Below are positions 41,140 to 54,100 of a DNA stretch of 64,000 nucleotides, one piece after another. Numbering within the stretch: the stretch's first letter is position 1; each line of letters opens with the position of its first letter. The translations under genes were made by a program, and so were the position numbers. Source of the DNA: Sceloporus undulatus (taxonomy: Eukaryota; Chordata; Lepidosauria; Squamata; Phrynosomatidae); assembly GCF_019175285.1 (NCBI RefSeq), contig NC_056526.1, positions 123,058,964 to 123,122,963 of the forward strand, in the 5' to 3' direction. Below the pieces are notes generated by a model. It was not told where the DNA came from, searched no databases, and saw only the letters and a list, made by a program, of their open reading frames with translations.

Positions 41140-44049
41140 CAGAGCAACAATCCATTATGATTTTATCTATCTAATAAAGCATGTTTTCCACAGATAGATT
41201 TTTGCACATCTCTACAGCAAAAATTAATCCTATTAATCAAGTGATTAGAATTTAGGATGCAAGACACCCTCAAAAACTTCCCAATTACCTTTAGTTTGTG
41301 TCATGATGAATATGGTTAAGACATGGGTGTTCTTTTAGACAGGAAGGGGAAATTTGTTCTCCTGAACAGCTGCTTATCTATGGAAAAAGGTTAATTGGTC
41401 TAAGGCTTTACAAAGTAAACAGAAGAGTTTGGGAAGTGAACACTTTAAGGATATTAAATCAAACAACTTCAAAGTATATCTACCCCCTAAAAATCCACAT
41501 GGTGAAGCCAATACTAATTAATATGGAAATGTTCTAAACATATTTAATAAAATATGAGGCCTGTATTGTTTTCAGGGATACTTTCCAAGTCAGATACCCC
41601 TTTTGGACAAAAGACTTTTTTTTGCTCATTGGGTTTGACTGAAGCCTCTTTCATTTTGCCTGGAAACAGTTACTGACATCTAAAACAGAAAAGCTGGCAA
41701 GGTTTTAAGATCTTGCCAAATTCAGATGCTATGAAAGCACCCCCTCCCATAAAACCTTCAGCTGACATCATATGGTTTATGTCTGCTCAGTAGGGTAGAA
41801 GAGTCTAATCGGTGGAGTCAGGGGGGACTGATGCAGGGAGTAAAACCAATTAGTATTACTTTCAGTGGACATTAACAAACAATAGTTAGGTGGATATACA
41901 GACATCACTACATTGATGTGCTGATTAATACATGAAATGTAATGGAAAGCCTTTGTCTCTGTCCAAACCACAGGAGAGTGATGCATGGACTTTTCTCTTT
42001 GCAGTTCTTATTGTTTAAGAAAGGCCACTGTGAAGTCATAGCCAAAATGCCCTGAGAGAAAGATGGTTTATGCCATTGTTTTCTAGATAATGCCATTACT
42101 GATGTCAGAATTATTCCCATTTATTCTACTGCACTGAGGCTGGTCTATATATTGTATGTAGAATGCAGCAGAGCATTGCTGGCAAATGATGGCATATATC
42201 ACAATGGAAGATGAGTAGATTTAAATTAGTCTTTAACATGCTATAAGATTGTAGTTTTTGCAGTAACAATTTGACACACTTAACTCCCTAGAAATTGTTA
42301 CCTTTGGAAATAAGTTCCTTTAACAAGAATTTTATGATCCTCTGTCTAATTTCATCATTCATGGCTACAAATGAATTGCAGGAAATTAAAGAATGAAAAG
42401 GTTTAGTAATCTGATTTAAAATATAACTCTTCATAAATGGGTCCAATTCAGGTCCTGTTGGGTTTCTTTCTTAGAAAATGTTCTTAGGATTGGAGACTAG
42501 GACTTGGAATCTATAAGTCTTAGAAAACAGTAAAGAAGCCCCTAGGCCTAAAATTCATGTACATAGAGGTAACTAGATGGCAGAAAATACCTTATGTAGC
42601 CATCTTTAAATTACTGGTACAGTAACCATTTATTTAAACCAGTAAACATTTATTTATTTAAAAGGCATTCATTTAAGTGTGAGATTTTGAAGATAAATAG
42701 GAATTGGTCAGATGGGCACATCTGTAAAACAATCAAAATCTTATAGTACACTCAGTCAAATGAGAGTACAAGCAACAGGAGAAAAGAGTACACATATGCT
42801 TAAATAGAATAAGATATATTTGGATAGATTTTTTCCTAATTTCTATGTGCATATTATATATCTCCACTATTAGGACTTGATTCAAATGCTTAATATGGGC
42901 TGGATTGTACCTTTTACATTTTACCATGTAGCCTCATACTGCATTTATTGTGATATTCATTCACAAGTTAAGTACTCTTGCTAGATCATATCCTGCCTTA
43001 TTTTCCTGGTTTTTAAACTGAATTAAGGCCAGTTTTCCAGTTCAAATCAGACAGGGAATTCTAGCTTAACATGACAGAAGGGGCAAGGAAGGCTCAGTGA
43101 TTATCAGTGATAAGAGAGCTATTACGTCTAGAGGAAGAAGCATGGTTATGTTAACTGTATCAGTGAAGTGAGCTGAAGTTGGCTTGCTTTTCTAAACTAC
43201 AGGTAACACCAACCACAGATCTGAAATTAGTTTTTCCTAAACCAGTCAGCACTAGGCACCATTTTCCTGCGTTTTAACATAATACACATAACTGCAGTTA
43301 GCTGAAAACAGAAGCAAAAAGCAAAAAAGTGTAAGGTTTGAGTGCACAAGCCTACAAATAAGAGGCTTGCTGTTCCTTGTGAAATAGCAAAAAAGCAGGA
43401 GTGATGGAATATTTGACCCTCCTGATGTTTTGGACAACGCCTGCATTCCCTTGCCATTGGCCATGCTGGATAGAGCTGAGGGGATTTGTAAGCCCAAACA
43501 TCTGGGGGAACCAAATGTTCCCCATCCCTCCTTTAAATAGTTACATGTGAATACTGCTTTTACCCGGTGTTGGATTGCCAGAATGGAGTGGTTCTCAAGC
43601 TGTTGCTGGACTGCAACTCCCAGTAGCCTCAACCAGCATAGACAACAGTGAGGAATGTTGAGAATTTCTGTTCAACAACATCATATTCTTACCCTGCTCT
43701 TTATGAAATAAGTGTTTTACAATAAATGGAAGTGGAAGGAATCATCTGTCATTAAGGAGATGTTACTCAATGAGTAGATAAGTAGTGGAATTTGTTAAGG
43801 AGCAACAAATAGCAAAAAGTATGAGTGTCGAAGAGGCAGGGATAGGTGTTATCATTACAATGATACAATTCACCTCAGCCTATAGATTTTGGAAATTTAA
43901 TCATCACTTATGCAATGCATTGTTTTTTATGTGAGTGAGATGATTATTTTCTGGGTTGGTGCTAGCTTGAAAAAGTAAAGTAGTTTAGAGAGTAACTGAT
44001 GCAGAAGCAAGTCTTAAGGAAAGATGTCCAGCACCATCCTATGCATCTT
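41140..44049. other. AT-rich unique sequence (probable PPAT intron 1)
   Basis: No coding exon found on either strand. Two short palindromic repeat copies lie at about 43.4-43.67 kb. Confidence 0.45.
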
Positions 44050-44276
44050 TTGTTGTTGTTTGCCTTAAGTTGTTTCCAACTTATGGCAATCCTAAAGCAA
44101 ACCTATCATGGGGTTTTCTTGGCAAGTTTTGTTCAGAGGTTTACCATTCCCTTCCCGAGGCTTGAGCATATGACTGGCCCAAGGTCAACCAGTGGGCTTC
44201 ATGGCTAAATGAGGAATCAAACCCTGGTCTCCAAAGTCTCAGTCCAACACTCAAGCCACTACGCCATGCTGGCTGT
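44050..44276 (-). mobile_element. tRNA-derived SINE, nearly full
   Basis: TTGTTGTTGTTTGCCTTAAG ... CATGGGGTTTTCTTGGCAAG ... CAAGCCACTACGCCATGCTG. Confidence 0.8.
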
Positions 44277-45171
44277 GCATCTTTACTTACATACAAATCC
44301 TGTTAGATTTTATAGGGTTTACACTCCAGTAATTGTTTAGGTTCTTACTACGTTTGCTGATGATAATCAGCAAACAGGCACTTCTGTTTACAAGCCTTTA
44401 CAAGGGCACTTTTACCATCTCACCAGTCATTGTTTCCCATCACAATCCTGCCAGACTAACAGGTGAACAAGAATGAGGATCACCCCCATCCCAAGCAAGG
44501 AATTTGTAGGTGACCTGGTTGTTGTTTTTTTTTAAAAAAAGTTTATGGCCAATGACTTATACAATTAAAAATATTATTAGACAAAGGAAGCAGGAATCAT
44601 GGAAAGACACAATATAGGCCAGATTTCCTAATCCTGGCATCTCCCAAGTATGATGTACTGTATCTCCCAGAATGGTCACCATGCTGGCTAGGAACAGAAA
44701 AGCTTGTGGTCTAACACAATCAGTTTACCCACACATTAAGACTGGCCAGGATGACGTAGCCATTTAAAAGACTGATTCAGAATGAGGGCACACTCACATT
44801 TTGTTCTGGTGTTTCCCTTTTGTGCAGCATCAGCACAAGCTCCTTATTCCAAAGTACCCTGCTCCTATTTGAACTTGCAGTGAACTACCAACATACCACC
44901 CCTTGAACTAATACACAGAACCTGAGGAATGTCATGCTCACTCTTCCCTACAGTGACTGGACACTAAAGCCTCTTTCACACAGGACATTTTGCTGCAAGC
45001 ACATATAGACACATATAAGGGAGAAACCTGTCTTGTATAGGAAGATCATTCATAAGAGTACCAGAGCATAGAAATGTTAAAATCCAAAACCCTCCAGCAA
45101 GCATGGCCACTTTTCCAAACTCTGACTGGAGGGAATAAGAAACACAGAGATAAGAAATCACAATTGGCAGT

Positions 45172-45366
45172 AGAGCCAGAATGGTGTAATAGTTTGAGAG
45201 TTGAGCTGTGACTCTGGAGGCCCCAGCTCAGCCGTGAAACCCGCCTTGGGCAAGTCACATTCTTTCAGCCCCAGGGAAAGGCAATGGCAAACCCCCTCTG
45301 AAGAAATCTTGCCAAGAAAACCCCATGACAGGGCTGCCGTAAGTAAAAAATGGCATGTACACAACA
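45172..45366 (+). mobile_element. tRNA-derived SINE
   Basis: AGAGCCAGAATGGTGTAATA ... CCTTGGGCAAGTCACATTCT ... CAAGAAAACCCCATGACAGG ... ACACAACAAC. Confidence 0.75.
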
Positions 45367-45528
45367 ACTTAGTGTGGGTATATGGTCACAAAACACATCC
45401 ACATGTTGCCTTCAGACATGGTGGTGGTGTACATTGCTCCCTTCAGTGTTTGCATAGGCAAAACCAACATGAGCAAAACAAGCCGTCAAACCTTGTTCTG
45501 CTCAAGAATGCAGCAAGCCAAGTAAGTC

Positions 45529-45660
45529 TTTGTTGTTGTATGCTTACAAGTTGGTTCCTAATTACGGTGACCCTATCAGGGGATTTTCTAGGCAAGATTT
45601 CATCAGAGGTGGTTTGCCTTTTGTCTTTTCTGAGACTGAGAGAGTGTGACTTGCCCTACC
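45529..45660 (-). mobile_element. tRNA-derived SINE, partial
   Basis: TTTGTTGTTGTATGCTTACA ... GGGGATTTTCTAGGCAAGAT ... GAGAGAGTGTGACTTGCCCT. Confidence 0.7.
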
Positions 45661-46302
45661 AGGGGCCTAAAACACCCCAAAAATGATTGGTTAAACAGCA
45701 GGATTTGGGGTGGCTGCTGTGATAAGATTATGATTGTTCTCCTGAATATGATGATCATAAGATCTGGATGTTGACCAGATTCAGTGTAATCACCACTTGG
45801 TTAAAAACGCAGAGGCAGACCTGGACCAGGGATCAGTGAAGACCTTCCATCATAACTTATGTGGGGAATTTAGGATGTTCTGCAGAGGGCTGTGCTTCAA
45901 ACTTACCTGTTGGATTACCACTGAAGCAATGCGCAGGCAAACAACAGCAAAAGGCCAGGACTTTTAGGCAGCAGTCTGACAAGTACTTAAAACTTGGGAA
46001 CACAAGTTTCCCTGGGCTCACAAACAAATCCCACTGAACAGACATGGACTGGATGGGTCTCCAAGTTTATTAGTGTTCTAAAATTACAGCCTGGATGTTG
46101 CACATGCTGTTGTTGTGGTTGAGTGCCTTCTTCGACTTGGACCCCATGCCCTGGGGATTAAACCCCACATGGAAGATCTTTGCTCCTTCCATGAGGGTCG
46201 AGGCAACACTGCACCCCCAAAGCAGCCCTTCCAGTCAATGCCCTCCCCAAAAGGGTTGCCTTGCTTCCCTCCCAGCCATAGAAGAGCCCTTCTTCTCCTT
46301 AC

Positions 46303-46430
46303 CTGTGCTGCAGCCCCACCAGCCCCAGGGTGAGGACATGGGGCACGTCCAGCTCGGTGGGCCAGACCCCGGAGGCGATGCACCCGAAAACCCCGCACTC
46401 CTCCCGGATCCCCAGCTCCTCGAACTCCAT
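46303..46430 (-). CDS. PPAT: PPAT exon 1, amidophosphoribosyltransferase (N-terminus)
   Basis: Translating leftward from the ATG at 46430 gives [17 protein letters not shown], then a stretch ending VGLQH plus two bases of the next codon. This matches the start of vertebrate PPAT almost residue for residue. PPAT catalyses the committed step of de novo purine synthesis, making phosphoribosylamine from PRPP and glutamine in the cytosol. The first 11 residues are the propeptide. Cys12 becomes the N-terminal nucleophile of the glutaminase (Ntn-hydrolase) domain. The donor is CACAG|GTAAGG, in phase 2. No other PPAT exon was found in the window, so intron 1 appears to exceed 46 kb and the gene continues past the left edge. 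Divergent from PAICS. Confidence 0.93.
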
Positions 46431-46812
46431 GGCGCCCCGGGGACACACGTGTCGGGGCTCCTGCAGCAGCCAAGGCTCTAGTTAGTTGCTGTAGTTGCTG
46501 CTCCTTGTTGTGGCTCCTGCAGCAGCAGCAACAGCAGCAGCATCAGGGGCCGCTTGGGCTTGTGGGCGAGGAGGAGGAAGGGGCGGGGGGCGTCGGCCTC
46601 CAGGATGATTCCCCACCCCTCTGGCCTGCCTCCTTCTCTTCACACAGGCACCCAAAGGGAGGGGAGGGCAGAGTCAGGGGGTGCTTGTATGTGTGTATAT
46701 ACACACACATATACACATAAGTCTCATATAATATACAGTATATTTATATATATATGTGTGTGTGTATATGCACACACATACACATATGTATCATATGTGT
46801 GTGTACTGTATG

Positions 46813-46844
<32 letters not shown>

Positions 46845-48171
46845 TATATACATACGTCTCATATAATATATATGTATATATGTGTATGTATATACACACA
46901 CATATACACCTATGTCTCGTATATGTGTGTGTACTGTTTGTATATATATATATACACACACATATATATATACACGTCTCATATATGTGTATATATATAC
47001 ACATACACATACGTCTCATATGTGTGTACTGTATACACACACACATATATATACACACGTCTCATATACAGTATATATGTGTGTATATATACATACACAC
47101 ATATACTGTATAAGACTCTTATATATATATATACACACACATATACACACACACAAAACACATATACTGTATATATGACATACACACACATATAGAGAAA
47201 GAGATTAAGAGAGAGACGGGGGTGTCCTCCTTTTCTAGGACCTGTCCTCCACTTCTGGCTTCTTCCCTCTCAGTCTGGTGCCTTGAGGGGACTTTTAGGT
47301 GCCTTTTCCTGAAAGGCTTGACTTTGTATCTCTTCATGGAAATAAAGTTTCCATGCAGTTTCCCGATTGGAAAGAAGGAAGGAAGGAAGGAAGCAGCAGC
47401 CTTCCCCCTTGTTCTGCCCGGGTCTGGGGACACCTTTGCCCCAGCCTGACCCCCAGGGGGTCCCCAAAGGCAAGGCATTCGGGGGGGGGATGGAGGAGGT
47501 GGCCCAATACAAGCTCAAAACAACCCCCACCCACAAAGGAACTCGTGCAGCTCCTCTGCGCCATGCTCCAGAGGCGGAGGACATTTTGAAACTCCTCCAC
47601 AACAAACTCCAACTCCATAGCCTTGAGCCAGATAAGAGTGAAAGCGGTACCAAACCGGGTTATTTCTCCAGTGTGGACGCAGGAGGGCTTGGCAGTGGAG
47701 AGGAAAGGTTGCTGAAGAGAAAAAGCGAAGAACTGAAGGGGAAACGTTCTGAAAAGTTGGGAGTTAAAGTTTAAACGTTGCTTTTTTGGGGTGGAAGGCG
47801 GTGCCTGCCTGGCTCCAGACTAGGGTTGGTCTGGGGCGAAGGGTGTTGCAAAAAGCTTGCTTCAGATTGGAGAGTTTTGCAGTTTGCAGCCTCTTTTGCT
47901 TCCCTTTCTCTCCTCCCTGGAAAGGAAAAAGTGGGGGGAGAGAAAGTGGGGAGTGTTTGCAGCCATTGGAGGGCTTTGGGGGGGGGATCCTCTCTCCACC
48001 CCTCTTTGGCCACTGCCCCCTTTCCTTAGGCAGCCCTAGTCCTGCCTAGTCCTCCCTCTCTTGGGTCTTTCTCTTGCAAACCCTGCCCAGTGCCTCTTCT
48101 TCCTTCTCACCTTTTTTCTCTTTGCCCTTTTTGCCTCCTAGGTGCCTCCAGCTGCTGCCTCCATCGCTGCC
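46431..48171. promoter_or_regulatory. PPAT-PAICS divergent promoter interval
   Basis: This 1741-bp interval separates the two start codons. Its PPAT side is GC-rich, with CAG/CTG repeats at about 46514-46542 and a Sp1-type run GGGCGGGGGG at 46581-46590. The middle is the TA/CA minisatellite. The PAICS side is G/C-rich with long purine or pyrimidine runs. Head-to-head PPAT/PAICS genes with a shared promoter are known in birds and mammals. Start sites cannot be placed here, and PAICS may have a non-coding first exon on the PPAT side. Confidence 0.7.
46685..47200. repeat. Compound TA/CA minisatellite with recurring GTCTCATAT block
   Basis: About 500 bp of alternating purine-pyrimidine (TA, CA and TG runs). 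It is punctuated at least six times by GTCTCATAT or GTCTCGTAT (near 46722, 46856, 46912, 46976, 47011 and 47058), giving an irregular higher-order unit. Long open frames here are artefacts of the repeat. The sequence type can adopt Z-DNA or cruciform structure. Confidence 0.9.
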
Positions 48172-48193
48172 ATGCCTCCAATCCAGTCCTCAG
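48172..48193 (+). CDS. PAICS: PAICS coding exon 1
   Basis: Only 22 nt are coding: MPPIQSS plus one base, then donor CTCAG|GTGAGT. The ATG context GCTGCCATGC is reasonable. The N-terminal residues differ from mammals (MATAEV...), but length and phase fit exon 2. An AG at CCTCCTAG just upstream could be the acceptor of a non-coding exon 1. Confidence 0.8.
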
Positions 48194-51100
48194 GTGAGTC
48201 AGTCAGTCAATGAAGGCCTTTGCCTGCCTTTTTTCTCTGGCTTGGATTTAGATGTCAATCCAGATGTAGTAGCCCCTTCTCTCTGCTCTCCTTGGGGCCC
48301 AAGGAGAACCAGGCCCTGCAAAATGTGGGGGAAGCCCAGCAAGTAGAAAGGAGGAGGACAGCAAGAGCAAACCACAAAGCACCCCCCAGAGAGAGAGATG
48401 GACCTCCATGCTTCTTGGTCCTCCTCCTCGAAATGGAGGACGTTTTTGGCATTCCTCCTGGACACATCATTGAAATGAAGGACATGTCCTGGAAAAGGAG
48501 GATGTCTGGTCACTGTGGGTAGATGAGGGGATCTTCTCCCATTTCCTACAGTGCTGAGAAAACTACTAGAGAGAAGCATGCTCATGCACAAAATGGAGGA
48601 TGTTTTGGCATTCCTCCTGACCACAAGGCTTGGAATGGAGAACAAGTCCTAGAAAAGGAGGACGTCTGGTCACCCTGGGTGGAGACGAGGGGATCCTGGT
48701 TTGGATAAACTGTAGTTTATTGTGGCACCAGAGCTCTCTGACAGAGAAGGCTAAATGTCTCACAAAACAACAGTTCCCAGGATTCCCTAGCATTGATCCA
48801 GGGCAGTTAAAGCGGTCTCAAAGTGGATTATTTTTGCAATGTGTTTTGGACCATAGTCTACCTATATCTTCTTGGGAGTCCCACCACCTCATTCTGTGTG
48901 CAGTGTGTATTGCTGGGAGGAACTTGCATTTTTCTGGAAAAACTGGCTTTTATATTGCCTGTCATGAGCCTCCTGGAACCAGTTTTCACTTCATTTGCTT
49001 AGTCTGAAGCTGTCTTAATAGTCAGGGGGTGATAATGCCGAGCACCACAGAATTCCTGTTTTGTACACGCTACATGTGTGCAAGGAAGGCTGCAAACACT
49101 TGTACGGTCTAATGCACTCCGATGTACACGTGCATGTGACTGTCAGATGTGACGATCTGCATGTAATGTGCATGCTTTATCTGCTGGAAGTGCTGACTGT
49201 AAACTTTACTAAGATTCCATTATCTAAATATATATCTAAATATTCAGGTCTTCTTGTTTAGGGTCTCAGCCAACCAGACATATGAGCTGTTTCAGAATTG
49301 TAACAGAACAATTCTGTAAGCAAGATTCATCAGTATTGTTACATGAAATTTCTTTGCAGTCTCAGATATTTCTTTGCTTGCTTCAGTGGACATTGACAAA
49401 ATTCTAACCGTATTTAGCCTTACAATATACACAAACAAATTTATTGAACTGTGATCTTTGACACGCCATAGCATATGTGTTACTGCTTTATTTAAGTCGT
49501 AGAGGCAGCAATCCTGTACACATTTACCTTGGAGTAAACTCCACTGGATACAGAAGAATGTACCTTTGAGTAAATGTGAAAAATATTGTACTGTGAAGAT
49601 TAAATTGAATGCCTTATTATTGTTAAGACTGTACTAAAAAAGTTTACACATATCAAAGCAGGCTGCAAAACTTGACAACTGTTTTTCCATCTTTCTGCAG
49701 AACTTAAGCTAGGCAAAAAAATAAATGAAGGGAAAACAAAGGAGGTTTATGAATTGCCCAGCCTCCCTGGATGCGTTCTCTTACAATCAAAAGACCAGAT
49801 AACTGCTGGAAATGCAGCTAGAAAGGATCTCATGGAGGGGAAGGCTGCAATTTCAAATACCACAACATGCACTGTGTTTCAGTTGCTAAAGGAAGCTGGT
49901 AAGATTTGGGAATTCTTGGGCTGAACTGCAGACAATAAAACTGATTATTTCTCTTCCTGGCAGCTTTAGAATGAAAAGTATACTAATATACTCCCTGTCC
50001 CCAGCAAAATGTGGTGGGAAAAATGGTCTCAGTCATCAGAGATAGGTCTCCTGAAATACATAATGTTGTCTGGTACAGTGCTATTAAAGTGGTGGTTCCT
50101 AGGGTCTGTGTCAGCCCATGAGCTGTTAGCTGTCAGTCCCTGGTTAGTTTCCAGGAAAGAAACAAGTAGCAAGTGGATACAAATATGGTACTGGTCCTTG
50201 GCATATTGGGAGAAAATAATTACTGGTAACCCACACCAGATAGCCGAAGAAGCATTGTTTTAGTACTTGTAATGACATTTAGAGACAAAACTGAAAGCTT
50301 AGGCAGTAGGATTTAAGACACCATTATGCCTTTCTTCTAGCCAAACAAAATGAAAAGAAACATGAAACTATAGTTTTTTGTGGGTTTTTAGGGCTATGTG
50401 GCCATCTTCAGAGAAGATGCCAGCTGCAGATGCTGGCGAAACGTCAGAAACAAACTCTTCTAGAACATGGCCACATAGCCCGAAAAACCCACACACACAC
50501 ACACAAAAAAAACCCTATGGATGCTAGCCATGAAATCCTTCGACTTCAAAAACTTGAAACTCTTAGCACTGGCCAAAATGAGCTTTCCAAAATCATGATC
50601 GTGTCTTAGCTTTTATATAGGTATTTCAGCATTTGAAAGTACTTCACAGGAACAATCTTGGTAGACAAGCCTTTAAAAAAATATCATACTGAAGATGGAG
50701 CAGAGGAACGTGTGTGTGAGAGAGAATGGTTAGAACCACTAATTAATTTGTAGCTCCGATGTGATTTGAATTAGTCAGTTCCTAGCCTGAACACTACATG
50801 TGATCTGACAAATAGATTTTTAAACAGTTTTTTTGTTCATTTTTAAAAGCCTAAAGTCCCAACTAAAGGAGAGCCATTGAATCAGTTGGATTTCCCTACA
50901 CATTGACCCTTAATTCAACAATTGATGAAATGGATCTATTCTAATTGGGAATAACCAATTCCATCCTACAATTCAGCTATCTTTCAGGCTCTTTCCCTCC
51001 CCCCACCTCTGGAATGAGGCATGTCCATTCTCTGATACTATAACAGTAGCTTCAAGTACAAAAAAATTATAAGTCCGCAGGAATATATATTGTATGCCTT

Positions 51101-54100
51101 GTGGGTTATAAAATGTCCCAGACTTAGCACTTCTAATCCAGCCCATCCTGTATCAGTTTATCAGGATGAGCCTCTCAAAATTGCTTCATATCAGTGCACT
51201 ATGATCAAATCTTAGTACTGAGTAACCTTTATGGTTTAAAATTTAACTTATTTGGAGCGCTCCTGCTCTGAAATGTTTCCCCATGAATTATTTACTGGTG
51301 AATGTTTTCCTTCCTTCCACTGTTTCAAATGGAACATCATCCATTTATCCCACCCCCCGCCCCTCAATTACATGGGTTCTTTGGGAGTACAAAGGTTGAA
51401 AATAAACTTCACTGAGCATCCTCTTGAGCAAGGTTATCAGTCTTTTGAAATTCCCTACTCTTACCCAAGATCCCAAAAGGTGGAATTTCTGTACCATATG
51501 TGACATTACGAAACACTGCTAGAATGTGGAGGGACACAGTGGGAAAATATAACATAGTAGGAATGACGCCATCCTGGCCTCTCTTGGGAGGGAGTTCCAA
51601 AGCTTGGGAGCAGCCACTGAGAAGGCCCTCTCTCTCGTTCCCACCAAACATGCCTGAGAGGGTGGTGGGAAGGGCCTCCCAATGATCTCAATACTCTGGG
51701 GGGCTTGTACAGGGAGATATGGTCCTTAAAATAGCCTGGACCCAAGCCATATAGAGCTTTATAGGTCAAAACCAGCACTTTCAATTGTGCTCGGAAACAG
51801 ACTGGCAGCCAACGAAGCTGTTGCAACAACAGAGTTGTATGCTCCCTGTAGCCTGCTCCAGTTAACAGCCTGGCTGCAGCTGAAGTTTCTGAGCACTTTT
51901 CAAAGGCAGCCCCACGTAGAGTGCATTACAATAATCCAGATGGGATGTAACTAAGGTGTATACCACCGTGGCCAGTTCTGACTTCTCCAGGAACGGAGAA
52001 GTTGCTGCACGAATTTGAGCTGTGCAAAAGCACTCTAGTTCACCACTGATACCTGGGCTTCCAGGCTCAGTGCTGAATCCAGAAGTGCCCCCAAACTATG
52101 AATCTGAGTTTTCAGAGGGAGTGTGACCCCATCTAACACAGGCTGAATCCCTATTTCTGGATCTGTCTTTCGTCTGACCAGAAGCACCTCTGTCTTGTCT
52201 GCATTAAGCTTGTTTGATTGCCCTCATCCAGTCCATTACAGCGGCCAGACACTGGTTTAGGACCGAAACAGCTTTCTTGGAATTAACTGGAAAGGAGTGA
52301 TAAAGCTGGGTACATGTATTATCAATGTACAGGTAACCACCAAGTGATTTTATGTAGATATTAAAAATCATAGGGGACAGAACTGGGATCTCCCAGCTTC
52401 TGAGAATGCTCCTCCAAGAAAGAATGGAACCACTGTAGAATAGTGCCTCTAAACTCCATCCCAGAGAGGTGATTTAGAAGGTTAATGGTATTGAAAACCA
52501 TAGTTGATGGTATCAAAAACCACTGATAGATCCAGTAGAATCAACAGGGACACACTCCCCCTGTCTATTTCCCTGTGTAAATCATCCACCAAGGCGACCA
52601 AAGCGGTTTCTGTCCCATAGCCAGGTCTGAAAACGGACTGACAAGGATCCGTCTCATCCAGGAACCCCTGGAGTTGAGAGACCACCACACGCTCCAGCAC
52701 CTTGCCCAAAGATGGAAAGTTGGAGACTGGTCTGTAATTATCTAGTACAGTAGGATCCAAGGAAGTTTTTTTTTTTCCCCAAAAGAGGTCTTACCACAGC
52801 CTCTTTTAGGCATGTTGGAACCCTGTGTTGCTGTAAACAGGTAGTCCTCCTCTGGCCTGTTTAATTAGCTAGGAAGGGCAAGGGTCTAGTACACATGTGG
52901 TGGCTCTCACCTCTGCAGGGATCCTGTCCACATCATCAGGCTGCACAGATGGAAGAGTATCCATTAATACTGGACAAGCAGGAGCCAAGGTTACATCCAC
53001 TGAAACTGTATGAACTCTGGCATCTAAGTCAGAGCGACTCCGAGTGATTTTATCAGCAAAATGGTGGGCAAATTCTTCACAATGAGCTGTTGAGTGGATT
53101 ACATTCTCCTCAGGATCAGATCGTAGCAGATCCCTGACCACCTGAAACAGCTCAACTGAGCGGTTATGTGCAGGCAGCTCCAATTGTTTTAGTCAGAAAA
53201 GCCTTTTGCTGCTTCTGTAGCATCACCATATGTCTTCTGATAGGTTTTAGCCTGTTTTCAGTCGGATTCACTCTTGAGTTTTCCGCTCCTGTTGCTCTAG
53301 TATCCATCTTGTTCACTTCATTGCTGCCAGTTCCTTAGAAAATCAAGGGACTGGTTTAGCTCCACTCCGTGAGATGGGATGCTTAGGAGTGATCATGTCA
53401 ATTCCCCTAGTCATTTCTCAAGTCCAGAGATCAACCAGGACTTTGACAGGACTAGCTGCCAAGGCAGCAATAACATCCTGCTGTCTGGTTTCTTGATGGT
53501 AGCTAATAGGTTTGGTCAAAGAGTCACAAATGGATGCCAAACAGATTGTATTATAGAAAGCAAAAAATGCAATACTGTACTTGTTTATCTGGATATATAT
53601 AATATCCAGTGAACACATATTCTTTAGAGTTTTTTTATATTTTAAATTTTAATAAATAATCATTTTGACCTAAAATTGTTTGGTTTTTTAAAATGTTATA
53701 TTTATTCATTTTAATGCTTTTCTGTTATTTTAAATTGTATTGTTTTAAATTTGCTGTTGCCACCTTGAGTCCCTATATTTGGAGAAAGCTGGGATACAAG
53801 TAAATAAAACAACAAGAACAATAGTAATGAGTAGATAAAAGTATTAAATCTTATTTATGAACTTAACATTGAAAATGTAACCATGTATAGTTCTGAAAAC
53901 CAAAATCCCCTTCCAGTAAACACTGCCTCATCATCTGGAACAAATTCTTATTAGCCATAGACAGGACATACAATTATTAACTATACTGAAATAAATTTAC
54001 TCTTCTGTTCACAGTGTAGTCAAACACATTCCATTAAAAGGTAGGTTTCAAACCCATGCTTGGGGTTTTGCTCTAGGTCTAATTCAGGTCCATGCGACTG

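Noticed and set aside
1-46300. PPAT exons 2-11
   Set aside because: Looked for by eye on the - strand (for example the GHTRYATTG, AHNGELVN and DDSIVRG blocks) and not found. A short diverged exon could still have been missed.
46084-46473. 129-codon Arg/Gly-rich frame opposite and around PPAT exon 1
   Set aside because: It is an out-of-frame reading of the GC-rich PPAT first exon, which is explained by the true PPAT frame.
46554-47195. Long Tyr/His/Thr-rich open frames on both strands (up to 213 codons)
   Set aside because: They are translations of the TA/CA minisatellite; no stop codons arise because the repeat lacks them in those frames.
47367-47774. 135-codon frame upstream of PAICS
   Set aside because: Lies in G/C-rich promoter and repeat-like sequence with several other overlapping frames; no similarity or splice support.
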